64,000 bases of DNA from Rhodobacteraceae bacterium UBA6141 (GCA_002423245.1 DIVD01000028.1:62001-126000); one strand, 5' to 3'. Positions 53,119-62,647 are shown, numbered from the stretch's first letter. The notes: a model not told the origin generated them from the letters alone. Program-made: numbers and translations.

Positions 53119-53433
53119 ATGGACGCAGACCAGACCCCCGAACAGGCAGCAGCCGGCACCGAACCCGCCCCCGAACCCGCGCTGCGCTTTCTGAACGAGG
53201 CCGACGCCCGCTTCCTGATCTCGCGCCTCAACGGCGTGCAGTCCGTCACGCTGCGCGTGCTGGGGAAGCATCCCGATGCCGGGCCGGAGATTGCCGCCTT
53301 CCTGCGCGCCTCGGGCTATGAGGTGCGGCAAGAAACGCTGGAGCGGATGGTGCCGCCGCCGCTGACCCGCTTTGCCCTGCGCTACAAGGGCAAGGAGGCG
53401 ACGCTGACCGTTGCCCCGGCCGTCGCCGCCTGA
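53119..53433 (+). CDS. Unknown 104-residue cytoplasmic protein
   Basis: No domain recognised. An acidic, Pro/Ala-rich N-terminus (MDADQTPEQAAAGTEPAPEP) is followed by a compact alpha-beta region: FLNEADARFLISRLNGVQSV, TLRVLGKHPDAGPEIAAFLR and ASGYEVRQETLERMVPPPLT, ending in a strand KEATLTVAPAVAA. The alternation suggests a ferredoxin-like or small sensory fold. No signal or membrane segment. The frame has window-typical third-position GC bias. The ribosome site is AAGGGACG, somewhat distant from the ATG at 53119. It is convergent with the DUF1523 gene. Confidence 0.65.
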   Translation: MDADQTPEQAAAGTEPAPEPALRFLNEADARFLISRLNGVQSVTLRVLGKHPDAGPEIAAFLRASGYEVRQETLERMVPPPLTRFALRYKGKEATLTVAPAVAA

Positions 53434-53497
53434 CCTGCCCCCCCCCGCCGCTCCGCCGCCGGGGGGATTTGCCGCGCGCTTCCGCCCGCCCCGGCGC

Positions 53498-54160
53498 TCA
53501 GGCGCCAAGGCTGCGCAGCCAGGCCTTGAAGCGGCCCCAGCGCGTGCGCGCCCTGCGCCGGGCCTCGCTCGCCCGGTCGCCGGCATCGTCCCAGGCCTCG
53601 CCGACCTCGCCGAACACCGGGTCCAGCGTCCGCTCGCGGAATTGCAGCCACATCCGGCGCAGCAGGAGCGCCGCCACGGCCAGCAGCGTCAGGATCACGA
53701 TGTTGACCCAGGGGATGATCCGCTCGTCCGGCCCTTCGGCCGGCCGCACCGACACCGCGTTCGGAAAGATCGTCAGGAACTCGTTGCGCCAGCCGTAATG
53801 GGTAATGACCACCCATTGCGGATGGGCCGAGGTCGATCGCAGGTCCGACGCCTCGGTCTGCAGGTTATAGCTGTCGAACTTGAAATAGGGCGGCCATCCC
53901 CAGCCGGTATCCTCGTTCCGATAGACCATCGGGCGGCCGTCCGGCCGGATCGTCTCGATGAACTTCACGTCCCGCGTGGCCTGGGGAGTGCCGCTTCCGG
54001 CATCGGGCGCGGCCCAGAAGATGGAATTCTCGCCAAAGTCGATGCGGCGCGTCTCGGTATCGGTGATGCGCACGATGTCATGCTGGGGCAGCACGTAATG
54101 CAGGAAGGCAAAGACCGTCAGCGCGATCAGGGTATAAAGCGTCCACTTGACATATCTCAT
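53498..54160 (-). CDS. DUF1523 family membrane protein
   Basis: A 220-residue protein of the alphaproteobacterial DUF1523 family. One N-terminal helix (VKWTLYTLIALTVFAFLHYV) is followed by a soluble, probably periplasmic domain with the conserved VRITDTETRRIDFGEN and NEDTGWGWPPYFKFDSYNLQ, then THYGWRNEFLTIFPNAVSV. A second helix is IPWVNIVILTLLAVAALLLR, and a basic cytoplasmic tail ends the chain. Function unknown. TGAGG before the ATG overlaps the stop of the preceding small gene, 7 bases upstream, so the two are co-translated. Confidence 0.85.
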   Translation of the reverse strand: MRYVKWTLYTLIALTVFAFLHYVLPQHDIVRITDTETRRIDFGENSIFWAAPDAGSGTPQATRDVKFIETIRPDGRPMVYRNEDTGWGWPPYFKFDSYNLQTEASDLRSTSAHPQWVVITHYGWRNEFLTIFPNAVSVRPAEGPDERIIPWVNIVILTLLAVAALLLRRMWLQFRERTLDPVFGEVGEAWDDAGDRASEARRRARTRWGRFKAWLRSLGA

Positions 54161-54167
54161 GCTTGCC

Positions 54168-54446
54168 TCAGGAATAGTTGTTCAGCCAGATCAGCGCCGC
54201 GACCAGCGCCAGCGGCACCCCATAGACCAGCAGGACCAGCCGCCGCCGCAGGCTGCGGCCATGCTCGCGCATCCCGTCCCGGATATAGGCATCCCGCTGC
54301 CCCGGCGCCGCCCCTTCGGCCGCCGCCGCGTCCCAGCGTTTCTCCAGCGACTCGCGCCGGAGGGAGCGGGCATAGACCCACAGCAGCCAGTAGAGCGCGG
54401 TCAGCACCAGAAACCCGATCGCGGCAAGGCGCAGGAAGGCAGTCAT
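54168..54446 (-). CDS. Small membrane protein, partner of DUF1523 protein
   Basis: A 92-residue protein with an N-terminal helix (FLRLAAIGFLVLTALYWLLW), a charged cytoplasmic-looking loop (SLRRESLEKRWDAAAAEGAA) and a C-terminal helix (VLLVYGVPLALVAALIWLNN). GGAG precedes the ATG at 54446. It precedes the DUF1523 gene by 7 bases. I recall the same arrangement in related genomes, so they may act as one membrane unit, but no function is known. Confidence 0.78.
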   Translation of the reverse strand: MTAFLRLAAIGFLVLTALYWLLWVYARSLRRESLEKRWDAAAAEGAAPGQRDAYIRDGMREHGRSLRRRLVLLVYGVPLALVAALIWLNNYS

Positions 54447-54616
54447 CGGTCACTCCGGCAGGGAAAGCGCCCCCGAGACAGGGCCCCACGGCAGGGCGCC
54501 CCCGCGGCAGCGCGCGCCTCGTGCAAGCTATGACCCAATCGGCGCCGCGCGTCATCCGGTTTCGCGGCCCGCGCTTTGGCATTGCCGCAGGGCCGGGCGG
54601 GCACTAGCCTTGCGCC

Positions 54617-55900
54617 ATGACCCATCCGCTGACCGCCCGAGTTCAGGCCGAGATCGCCCGCCGCGAGGCGGATCTGATCGCGCTGACCCGGGATCTGATC
54701 CGCATCCCCACGCTGAACCCGCCCGGCCGCAACTACCGGCAGATCTGCGACTATCTGGCCGCGCGGCTGGAAGGCGCGGGCTTCACCTGCACCCTGCTGC
54801 GCGCGCAGGGCGCCCCCGGCGACAGTGACGCGCATCCCCGCTGGAACCTGATCGCCCGCCGCGAGGGGGCGCGCCCCGGCGATTGCGTGCATTTCAACGG
54901 CCATCACGACGTGGTCGAGGTCGGCCACGGCTGGACCCGCGATCCCTTCGGCGCCCAGATCGAGGCGGGCCGCATCTACGGCCGCGGCGCCTGCGACATG
55001 AAGGGCGGCATCGCCGCCAGCATCATCGCCGCCGAAGCCTTCCTCGCGCTCTGCCCCGATTTCGCCGGCGCCGTCGAGATCTCGGCCACGGCGGACGAGG
55101 AATCGGGCGGCTTCGGCGGCGTCGCCTGGCTGGCGGAACGCGGCTGGTTCGCCCCCGAACGGGTGCAGCACGTGCTGATCCCCGAACCGCTGCACAAGGA
55201 CCGCATCTGCCTTGGCCATCGCGGCGTCTGGTGGGCCGAGGTGGAAACCCGCGGCCGCATCGCCCACGGCTCCATGCCCTTCCTCGGCGACAGCGCCATC
55301 CGCCACATGGGCGCGGTGCTGGCAGAGATCGAGCGCAGCCTTTATCCGCTGCTTGCCGGCAAGCGCACCGCCATGCCGGTGATCCCCGAGGGCGCGCGGC
55401 AATCCACGCTGAACATCAACTCCATCCACGGCGGCGAGCCGGAGCCCGAGCCGGGCTATACCGGCCTGCCCGCCCCCTGCGTCGCCGACCGCTGCCGCAT
55501 CATCCTCGACCGCCGCTTCCTGATCGAGGAGGAGGTGGGCGAGGTGAAGGCCGAGGTGACGGCGCTGCTGGAACGGGTGAAGGCGGCGCGCCCCAGCTTC
55601 GAATACGAGGTGCGCGACCTGTTCGAGGTGCAGCCCAGCATGACGGACCGCGAGGCGCCCGTGGTGCAGGCCACCGCCCACGCCATCGCCTCGGTGCTGG
55701 GGGCCGAGGCGGCCTATGTCGTCTCGCCCGGCACCTATGACCAGAAGCATATCGACCGCATCGGGCGGCTGAAGAACTGCATCGCCTACGGGCCGGGGGT
55801 GCTGGACATCGCCCACCAGCCCGACGAATGGATCGGGATCGAGGACATGAAGGACAGCGCCGCGGTGATGGCGCTGGTGCTGGCGGATCTGCTGGGGTGA
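54617..55900 (+). CDS. ArgE/DapE family metallo-deacylase (M20 peptidase family)
   Basis: A cytoplasmic M20-type zinc hydrolase of 427 residues. Metal motifs are in order: HFNGHHDVVEVGHGW (first His and Asp), GRGACDMKGGIAASI (bridging Asp), and TADEESGGFGGVAWL with the catalytic Glu and metal Glu. HGSMPFLGDSAI lies in the dimerisation lid and carries the His used in catalysis across the dimer. The closing GTYDQKHIDRIGRLKNCIAY followed by GPG holds the last ligand. Closest labels are acetylornithine deacetylase or succinyl-diaminopimelate desuccinylase; exact N-acyl substrate is not decidable by eye. Monocistronic, and convergent with panC. Confidence 0.86.
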   Translation: MTHPLTARVQAEIARREADLIALTRDLIRIPTLNPPGRNYRQICDYLAARLEGAGFTCTLLRAQGAPGDSDAHPRWNLIARREGARPGDCVHFNGHHDVVEVGHGWTRDPFGAQIEAGRIYGRGACDMKGGIAASIIAAEAFLALCPDFAGAVEISATADEESGGFGGVAWLAERGWFAPERVQHVLIPEPLHKDRICLGHRGVWWAEVETRGRIAHGSMPFLGDSAIRHMGAVLAEIERSLYPLLAGKRTAMPVIPEGARQSTLNINSIHGGEPEPEPGYTGLPAPCVADRCRIILDRRFLIEEEVGEVKAEVTALLERVKAARPSFEYEVRDLFEVQPSMTDREAPVVQATAHAIASVLGAEAAYVVSPGTYDQKHIDRIGRLKNCIAYGPGVLDIAHQPDEWIGIEDMKDSAAVMALVLADLLG

Positions 55901-55918
55901 CGGGGGCCGATCATGCGC

Positions 55919-55976
55919 CCCTCACCCACACCTCCACCCCCTCACCACACCTCCACCCCTCTCCACACCTCCACAT
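55919..55976. repeat. Three-copy 18-19 bp tandem repeat at the 3' end of panC
   Basis: The word CACACCTCCAC recurs at 55927-55937, 55946-55956 and 55964-55974 (periods 19 and 18), each flanked by CCCCT-type spacers. On the minus strand the first two copies translate as [10 protein letters not shown] before the panC stop; the third lies beyond the stop. Confidence 0.85.
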
Positions 55977-56811
55977 TGTCGATCAGCCGCACATCCCCCG
56001 CCCAGGCCGCGACCAGCAGCCGGGACGGGCGGCCCCTGACCGGGGCGCCCAGCGTTTCGGCGTCGCGGTGCTCGAGATATTCCACCGGGCCGATGCCCGC
56101 CTCTGCCAGCGCCGCGCGCGCGGCCTCCAGCACCGGGCCTTCCTCCGCGCCGGCGGCGATCGCCTGCGCGGCGCCCAGCAATGCCCGCGGCAGGGCCGAG
56201 GCCATGCGCCGCTCGGCCGCCCCCAGCCGCCGGTTGCGCGAGGACAGCGCCAGCCCGTCCGCCTCGCGCACCGTGGGGCAGCCGGTGACCCGCACCGGCA
56301 GGTTGAGGTCGGCCGCCAGCCGCCGCACAAGCTGCAACTGCTGCCAGTCCTTCTCGCCGAAGAAGGCCGCATCGGCGCCGGTCATGGTGAACAGCTTCGT
56401 CACCACCGTCGCCACGCCGTCGAAATGCCCGGGCCGGAACGCGCCTTCCAGCGGCGCGGTCACGCCCGAGACGGAGACCACCGTGCCATAGCCCGGCGGA
56501 TAGACCTCCTCGGGGTCGGGCACGAACACCGCATCCACCCCCAAGGGCGCCAGCAGCCGCGCGTCCGCCTCCTCGGTGCGCGGGTATTTCGCGAAATCCT
56601 CGGGGCTGTTGAACTGCCGGGGGTTCACGAAGATCGTGACGATCACCCGGCCCGCGCCCGCCTTCGCCGCGCGCACGAGGCTCAGGTGCCCCTCATGCAG
56701 CGCGCCCATCGTCGGCACCACGCCCACCACCTCGCCCGCGCGCTTCCAGCCCGCGACGGCGGCGCGCAGATCGGCCAGCCGCCGCAGGATCGGCACCCCG
56801 GCCAGGCTCAT
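55942..56811 (-). CDS. panC: Pantoate-beta-alanine ligase
   Basis: Forms pantothenate from pantoate, beta-alanine and ATP. The 289-residue chain has [20 protein letters not shown] (the HIGH-like nucleotide motif), [40 protein letters not shown] and [10 protein letters not shown] (KMSKS-like loop). The core ends near LIDNVEVW. The final six residues (RGVEVW) are encoded by a second copy of a tandem repeat, so the C-terminus has been altered without disturbing the active site. The start overlaps the end of panB by 4 bases. Confidence 0.95.
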   Translation of the reverse strand: MSLAGVPILRRLADLRAAVAGWKRAGEVVGVVPTMGALHEGHLSLVRAAKAGAGRVIVTIFVNPRQFNSPEDFAKYPRTEEADARLLAPLGVDAVFVPDPEEVYPPGYGTVVSVSGVTAPLEGAFRPGHFDGVATVVTKLFTMTGADAAFFGEKDWQQLQLVRRLAADLNLPVRVTGCPTVREADGLALSSRNRRLGAAERRMASALPRALLGAAQAIAAGAEEGPVLEAARAALAEAGIGPVEYLEHRDAETLGAPVRGRPSRLLVAAWAGDVRLIDNVEVWRGVEVW

Positions 56812-57635
56812 GCCTTCGCCTCGTCGGCAAAGCCATGCTCGGGCGCGGGGAAGCGCCCCTCGCGCACCTCGGCGGCATAGGCGGCGATCGCCGCGCCCGC
56901 CACGCCGCCCAGATCGGCATACCGCTTGACGAATTTCGGGCGGAAGTCGCCGAACAGGCCCAGCATGTCATCGACCACCAGCACCTGCCCGTCACAGTCC
57001 GGCCCCGCGCCGATGCCGATGGTCGGCACCGGCACCGCCGCCGTGATCCGCGCCGCCAGCGCCGAGGGCACCTTTTCCAGCACCACCGCGAAGGCGCCCG
57101 CATCGGCCAGCGCCGCCGCATCCGCCAGCACGCGCTCCGCATCCGCGCCGCGGCCCTGCACCTTGTAGCCGCCAAGCGCGTTCACCGCCTGCGGGGTCAG
57201 CCCGACATGGCCCATCACCGGAATGCCGCGCGCCACGAGGAAGGCCACCGTTTCGGCCATGTGCTGCCCTCCCTCCAGCTTCACCGCCTGCGCGCCGGTC
57301 CCGGCCATCAGCCGCGCGGCCGAGCGCAGCGCCTGCGCCGGGCTTTCCTCATAGCTGCCGAAGGGCATGTCGACCACCATCAGCGCCCGGTCAAGCCCGC
57401 GCGCCACCGCCTGCCCGTGCAGGATCATCATCTCCATCGTCACGCCCAGGGTCGAGGGCAGGCCATGCAGCACCATCCCGAGGCTGTCACCGACCAGCGC
57501 CACGTCGCAGGCGGCATCGACCAGCCGGGCCATCGGCGTGGTATAGGCGGTCAGGCAGACGATCTTCGTGCCGCCCTTGCGGGCGCGGATATCGGCGGGC
57601 ATCGGCCGGCGGGCCGGCGCTGTGCTGGCGCTCAT
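56808..57635 (-). CDS. panB: 3-methyl-2-oxobutanoate hydroxymethyltransferase
   Basis: Adds a hydroxymethyl group from methylene-tetrahydrofolate to ketoisovalerate, the first pantothenate step. The 275-residue barrel shows [40 protein letters not shown] (metal Asp), [29 protein letters not shown] (catalytic Glu region) and [20 protein letters not shown]. An AAGGGAGACCC ribosome site precedes the ATG at 57635. It is the first gene of the panB-panC operon, joined by a 4-base overlap. Confidence 0.96.
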   Translation of the reverse strand: MSASTAPARRPMPADIRARKGGTKIVCLTAYTTPMARLVDAACDVALVGDSLGMVLHGLPSTLGVTMEMMILHGQAVARGLDRALMVVDMPFGSYEESPAQALRSAARLMAGTGAQAVKLEGGQHMAETVAFLVARGIPVMGHVGLTPQAVNALGGYKVQGRGADAERVLADAAALADAGAFAVVLEKVPSALAARITAAVPVPTIGIGAGPDCDGQVLVVDDMLGLFGDFRPKFVKRYADLGGVAGAAIAAYAAEVREGRFPAPEHGFADEAKA

Positions 57636-57825
57636 CGTGGGTCTCCCTTGCTTTGCGGGCCCCTCCGCCCGCAAGGCGGGGTTCTAAGGCGGCTCGGCGC
57701 CCGCTCCAACACATTTCTGCGGCGGAGATCGCGCCGGACGGGCCAAGGCGCTTGATCCCCGGCCCCGCGCGGTGGACCATCCGGCCATCCGGCCATCCGC
57801 CGCGACCAGCCGAAAGGAACCGCCG

Positions 57826-59307
57826 ATGCCCCGCACGCTTTTCCCCGCCCTGCTTTCGCTTTCGCTTGCGCTCGGCGCCGGCGCGGGCCTTGCCGCGCCG
57901 CCCGATGCGATCACGCTTGGCATGGTGCTGGAACCCCCGAACCTCGACCCCACCGCAGGGGCTGCGGCGGCGATCGACGAGGTGGTCTATGCAAACCTCT
58001 TCGAGGGGCTGACCCGTTTCGGCCCCGACGGCACGATCCTGCCCGGCCTCGCGACCTCGTGGGACATCGAGGGCGAGGGCAAGGTCTGGACCTTTCATCT
58101 GGCGAAGGGCGTGACCTTCCACGACGGCACCGGCTTCGATGCGCAAGATGTGGCCTTCAGCCTCGAGCGCGCCCGCGCCGAGGACAGCGCCAATGCGCAA
58201 AAGGCGCTGTTCGCCGGCATCGAGAGCGTCGAGGTGCTGGACCCGCTGACCGTCCGCGTCACGCTTTCGGCGCCGAATGCCGCCTTCGACTTCAACATGG
58301 CATGGGGCGATGCGGTGATCCTCGCCCCCGAAACCGCCGCGACGGCCGCCACCGCGCCGGTCGGCACCGGCCCGTTCCGGCTGGCCGAATGGGTGCAGGG
58401 CGATCACGTCACGCTCACCGCCTACGAGGGCTACTGGGGCGAGAAACCCGCGCTGACCCGCGCCACCTTCCGCTTCATCCCCGACCCGACGGCCGCCTTC
58501 GCCGCGATGATGGCCGGCGATCTCGACGCCTTCCCGAACTTTCCCGCGCCCGAAACCCTGGCGCAGCTTGGCGCCGATCCGCGCTTCAAGGTGATCGTCG
58601 GCACCACGGAGGGCGAGACGATCCTTGCGATGAACAACGCGGCGGCGCCGCTGGACAACCCGAAGGTCCGCGAAGCCATCGCCCATGCCATCAACCGGCA
58701 GGACGTGATCGACGGCGCCATGTTCGGCTATGGCACCCCGATCGGCACCCATTTCGCGCCGCACAATCCCGATTACATCGACCTGACCGGCCTGTCGGAC
58801 CACGACCCCGAGCTTTCCCGCCAGCTTCTGGCAGAGGCGGGGGTCGAGGGCCTGACCCTGCGCCTTGCGCTGCCGCCACCCACCTATGCCCGTCGCGGCG
58901 GCGAGATCATCGCGGCGCAGCTGCGCGCGGTCGGGATTGCGACCGAGGTCAGCAACCTCGAATGGGCGCAGTGGCTGGAGCAGGTGTTCAAGGGCCGCGA
59001 CTTCGACCTGACGATCATCAGCCATGTCGAGCCGATGGACATCAACATCTACGCCCGGCCCGACTATTACTTCGGCTATGCCAGGCCCGACTTCGTGGCG
59101 ATCATGGACAGGCTGGCGCTGACCACGGACCCCGCCGCCCGGTCCGACCTGCTGAAACAGGCGCAGAGGATGATCGCCGAGGATCACGTCAACGCCTATC
59201 TCTTCCAACTGGCCAAGACCGGCGTTGCCGATGCCCGGCTGGAGGGCCTGTGGCAGAACGCGCCGACCCCCGCCAACGACCTGACGGCGGTGCGCTGGAC
59301 CGAGTAG
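57826..59307 (+). CDS. Periplasmic peptide-type ABC transporter substrate-binding protein (orphan)
   Basis: A solute-binding protein of the DppA/OppA family, 493 residues. The signal peptide is MPRTLFPALLSLSLALGAGA then GLAA. Family blocks: TLGMVLEPPNLDPTAGAAAA, FEGLTRFGPDGTILPGLATS, FHLAKGVTFHDGTGFDAQDV, PVGTGPFRLAEWVQGDHVTL and VREAIAHAINRQDVIDGAMF. Cluster position suggests peptides, but this family also binds nickel, heme or sugars. No permease or ATPase gene is adjacent on either side, so it must use transporter parts encoded elsewhere. AAAGGAACCG precedes the ATG. Confidence 0.9.
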   Translation: MPRTLFPALLSLSLALGAGAGLAAPPDAITLGMVLEPPNLDPTAGAAAAIDEVVYANLFEGLTRFGPDGTILPGLATSWDIEGEGKVWTFHLAKGVTFHDGTGFDAQDVAFSLERARAEDSANAQKALFAGIESVEVLDPLTVRVTLSAPNAAFDFNMAWGDAVILAPETAATAATAPVGTGPFRLAEWVQGDHVTLTAYEGYWGEKPALTRATFRFIPDPTAAFAAMMAGDLDAFPNFPAPETLAQLGADPRFKVIVGTTEGETILAMNNAAAPLDNPKVREAIAHAINRQDVIDGAMFGYGTPIGTHFAPHNPDYIDLTGLSDHDPELSRQLLAEAGVEGLTLRLALPPPTYARRGGEIIAAQLRAVGIATEVSNLEWAQWLEQVFKGRDFDLTIISHVEPMDINIYARPDYYFGYARPDFVAIMDRLALTTDPAARSDLLKQAQRMIAEDHVNAYLFQLAKTGVADARLEGLWQNAPTPANDLTAVRWTE

Positions 59308-59427
59308 CCCGGCTGCCCGAGCAGCCCGCCGGCCCGAAGTGCAGCATCATCTGGAGGATGGGCCGCCCGAACCGGCGGCCCATCTTGCCATTCCCGGCCT
59401 ATCGTGCCATTCCCGGGCCGGCACCGC

Positions 59428-60300
59428 TCAGTTCGCGGCGACGATCCCCTGCGCCGCCAGCGCGTCGGCGCTGCCGAGGCTGTTCTCGGGGCTGATCCCC
59501 GATTGCGCCACGAAGGGCGGCCAGGGCGTCATCCCCGCGCGGATCTGGTCCTGCACCTCGAGGGGAAGCGACTCCATCCGCACCATCAGCCCGTTCGGCC
59601 CCTCGACCATCTCGCCTTCCAGCGCGACCGATTCCTCGCGCGTGCGCACCTTCACCGGCGTTCCCAGCGGCACCCGCTCGTAAAGGTCGAGGATATCCTG
59701 GTTGAACAGCCGGATGCAGCCCGCCGAGGTCGCCCGCCCGATGGTGGAGGCGTTGTTGGTGCCGTGAATGCGGTAATAGGTATCCCGCCCGCCGCGATAG
59801 AGATACAGCGCCCGCGCGCCCAGCGGGTTGTCGAGCCCGCCCGGCAGGCCGCCGGCATAGGGGCCATAGACCTCGGGATCGCGGCGCACCATGTTCGCGG
59901 TCGGCGTCCATCCCGGCCACTCGGCCTTGCGGCCGATGACGGCAGAGCCGGTGAACCCCCGTCCCTCGCGGCCGACGGCAATCCCGTAGCGGGTGGCGGT
60001 GCCGCCCTTTTCCACGAAATACAGCACCCGCGCATGGGGATCGACGACGATGGTCCCCGGCGCGTCCGGCCCGTTATAGGGCACCGTCTGGCGGGCATTG
60101 CCGCCGGTCAGATAGCCCGGATCGACGGCGGGGATGAGGTAATTGCCATCCTGCACCGCCTGATACCTCGCCACCACTTCGGGCGGCGGACCGGAGGGCG
60201 CCATTGCGGCAGGACCGGCGCCGCCGCCACAGGCGGCAAGCACCAGCACCGACAGCAGGGCAAGGGCGGAACGAAATCGGGCAGCGGGCAGCAGGATCAC
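59428..60300 (-). CDS. L,D-transpeptidase lipoprotein (third in window)
   Basis: A 290-residue YkuD-fold envelope enzyme. The signal ends LVLAAC (lipobox; Cys near residue 24), followed by a Gly/Pro-rich linker. VVDPHARVLYFVEKGGTATR opens the domain. The active site reads HGTNNASTIGRATSAGC and IRLFNQD, with nucleophile Cys in S-A-G-C-I-R-L, the ErfK/YbiS/YcfS pattern, in which the Arg is kept but the usual His of S-H-G-C is Ala. About 50 extra C-terminal residues (PPFVAQSGISPENSLGSADA) follow the domain. This class in other bacteria attaches lipoprotein to peptidoglycan or makes 3-3 cross-links. Monocistronic. Confidence 0.9.
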   Translation of the reverse strand: MILLPAARFRSALALLSVLVLAACGGGAGPAAMAPSGPPPEVVARYQAVQDGNYLIPAVDPGYLTGGNARQTVPYNGPDAPGTIVVDPHARVLYFVEKGGTATRYGIAVGREGRGFTGSAVIGRKAEWPGWTPTANMVRRDPEVYGPYAGGLPGGLDNPLGARALYLYRGGRDTYYRIHGTNNASTIGRATSAGCIRLFNQDILDLYERVPLGTPVKVRTREESVALEGEMVEGPNGLMVRMESLPLEVQDQIRAGMTPWPPFVAQSGISPENSLGSADALAAQGIVAAN

Positions 60301-60478
60301 GCGCGGTTTCCTTTCAGATCGTCAAGCATCCCCGGCGGTTGGCAGGCTCCCCCGAACCTCCGCTGGCGACGCCCTATCAGCGCATCCGCTTCCGCGCCGT
60401 CAAGCCCTTGCGGACCCCGCCGCGCGAAAAGGCCCACGCGCGATGCACGCAGGGCCCCACCAAAGCGTGATCGGCGGC

Positions 60479-62647
60479 TCAGTTCATCGTGCCGATCGAC
60501 CAGAACATCGTCTCGCCGGAATGGTCGTCCACGCCGTCATTGTCGGTCACCACCCAGCCGGTGCCGGCCGCGTCGATGGCGAAACCCTCCACCTTGTCCA
60601 GCACGAAGCCGTTCAGCGCCTTCAGGTCGGGGATCAGGTCGCGCACCTCCTGCTTGGTCACCACCGGCAGCGTCCCGCCCAGCGGGGCCGGGACCAGTTC
60701 GGCCAGCGGCACGCGGAAGATCTTCTTCACCACCGCCGCCTCGCCGACGAGGTTGTCACGCTCCACGATATAGGCCCAGTCGCCATGCACGCTCATCTCC
60801 GACAGGCCCATCCAGCCTTCGCCCTTCGGCTCCAGCGGGTAGGCGACGGCGCCCCATTCCCCGGTTTCAAGGTTGTAGGCCACCAGCTTGACCTGGCCCT
60901 TCGCGTCATCGGCCCATTCGCGCTGCACCGGCATCCACAGCAGATCGCCGACCGATGCGATCCCCTCGAAGCCGAAACGGGTTTCGGCGGCCAGCAGTTC
61001 GGCCGGCAGCGCGATCTCTTTCCTGATCTCGCCGCTGGCATCCACGTTGTAGAGCGCATGAGGCACCAGCCGGTCGCTGCGGCCTTCCGAGGCGAGCCAG
61101 AAGCCGCCATTGCCGTCCAGCGTGATCCCTTCAAGATCCAGCTTCTGCGCAGCATCGCCGCCACGGGTCACGATGGTCTTGCCCACGATCCGCGCGGGGG
61201 TGGCGCCCGCGTCGATCTCGAAGATCGCCGGCGCCATCCCATAGACGCTGTCCGACACGGCATAAAGCCGGGCGGGCGCTTCGGCATCGGCCACGAGGCC
61301 CGACAGCGCGCCCCAGCCGATCACCTCGTCCGAGCCTTCCGAGGTGATCATCGGATAGGGCGCCGCGCCCTCCGCCATCTCGTAGATCATGACATGCGCG
61401 CGGGCGAGCCCGTCCTCGACAAGGTCCACCTCGTTGGCGCTGGCCAGCAGGCCGCGCGACGGGATCGCCACCATGCCTTCGGGGCTGATGCCCGAGGCGA
61501 TCAGCTGCACCAGCACCGGGTTCGCCGGATCGGTGATGTCATAGGCCCCGATCATCGAGGCCCGCTCGGACGCCACGAACAGCATCGGCGTCCCGTCAAA
61601 CTCGGCGACCTCGATCGATTCCAGCTCCGCGCCCTTGGATTTCGAGCGATGCTCGGGGTAGTGCCCCGCCGCCGCGATCGCCCGCTCCAGCTTCCCCGCA
61701 TCCTCATAAATCACGGTGCCATCGCGGTTGAAGATCGTCCAGCCACGCGAGCCTCCCTGATAATCGCCCTCGTTGGCGGTGGCGAAGTGGCTGTCGTCGA
61801 TCCACTTCACCCCGTCGGGCTCGCGCAGAGCGCCCTGCTTGCTGCCGGTGAAGTCCAGCCTGCCGTCCGTCCTGGTGTCGATCCCCTCCAGATCGACGGC
61901 CCCGGCCGAAAAGTGGCCGGCGACCGTGCCATCGGCGCCGATCACCACGATATGGTTGTTTTCCTGCAGGGTCAGGACGATCTCGCCCGTCGCGTTCACG
62001 TCGAGGAATTCCGGCTCGGGATCCTCGGGCGCGATCTCGGCCAGGCCGGTCACGTCGATGGTCTGCAACCCGGCGCAATCGGCCACGCCATCCGCCACCC
62101 CGATCCTGACCACGAAACCCGCCGGCATCTGCGGGATCGCGCCGTCGTTCAGATCTTCATCGCGCTCGTTCTCGACGGCGATGGCGAGGAATGACCCGTC
62201 ATCGGCCTTCGCCACCGAATCCGGCTGCCCGCCAAGTTCGCATTCCGCCACGACCTTCCGGCTCGCCAGATCCACCGTCACCAGCTTGCCCGAGGGCGCG
62301 GTGTAGCTTTCCGAGGTATCGACCCCGACAAAGGCCCGCCCGCCGATGATCTGCGCCGTGGTCGGCTCGCCGCCCATGTCGATGTTTCCCAGCGGCTTCG
62401 GCATCTTCGGATCGGTGATGTCCACCAGCCCGATCACGCCCAGCGGGCTGTCGGTATAGACCAGCATCATCCCGTCCTCAGAGGCAGAGATGATCTCGGC
62501 CGAGGTGACGCGGGCGGTATCCTCGCCCTCTGCCATGTTCAAGGGCGTCGGGAACGAGGCGATGCGGGCGAAATGCGTCTCTGCCACCGCCGGGAAGGCA
62601 GTGGCCAGCGCCAAAACAGAGGTAAGGGCGGGAAACCGGATCGGCAT
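60479..62647 (-). CDS. Exported beta-propeller protein, esterase-like activity of phytase family
   Basis: A 722-residue secreted protein. The signal peptide is MPIRFPALTSVLALATAFPA, then VAE. The N-terminal half shows repeated propeller-like blades of the choice-of-anchor/LVIVD type (IGLVDITDPKMPKPLGNIDM; IGAYDITDPANPVLVQLIAS), and SPEGMVAIPSRGLLASANE closes that part. The C-terminal half carries the phytase-like esterase pattern (LDLEGITLDGNGGFWLASEG, FGFEGIASVGDLLWMPVQRE, NGFVLDKVEGFAIDAAGTGW). It is rich in Asp and Glu, as in calcium-binding propellers. Proposed substrates are phosphoesters; not proven. The Shine-Dalgarno is buried in a perfect hairpin just before the ATG. Confidence 0.75.
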   Translation of the reverse strand: MPIRFPALTSVLALATAFPAVAETHFARIASFPTPLNMAEGEDTARVTSAEIISASEDGMMLVYTDSPLGVIGLVDITDPKMPKPLGNIDMGGEPTTAQIIGGRAFVGVDTSESYTAPSGKLVTVDLASRKVVAECELGGQPDSVAKADDGSFLAIAVENERDEDLNDGAIPQMPAGFVVRIGVADGVADCAGLQTIDVTGLAEIAPEDPEPEFLDVNATGEIVLTLQENNHIVVIGADGTVAGHFSAGAVDLEGIDTRTDGRLDFTGSKQGALREPDGVKWIDDSHFATANEGDYQGGSRGWTIFNRDGTVIYEDAGKLERAIAAAGHYPEHRSKSKGAELESIEVAEFDGTPMLFVASERASMIGAYDITDPANPVLVQLIASGISPEGMVAIPSRGLLASANEVDLVEDGLARAHVMIYEMAEGAAPYPMITSEGSDEVIGWGALSGLVADAEAPARLYAVSDSVYGMAPAIFEIDAGATPARIVGKTIVTRGGDAAQKLDLEGITLDGNGGFWLASEGRSDRLVPHALYNVDASGEIRKEIALPAELLAAETRFGFEGIASVGDLLWMPVQREWADDAKGQVKLVAYNLETGEWGAVAYPLEPKGEGWMGLSEMSVHGDWAYIVERDNLVGEAAVVKKIFRVPLAELVPAPLGGTLPVVTKQEVRDLIPDLKALNGFVLDKVEGFAIDAAGTGWVVTDNDGVDDHSGETMFWSIGTMN

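Noticed and set aside
60443..62194. Plus-strand open frame of about 580 codons opposite the propeller/esterase gene
   Set aside because: No ribosome site, no recognisable domain, and antisense to a gene with a signal peptide and propeller repeats.
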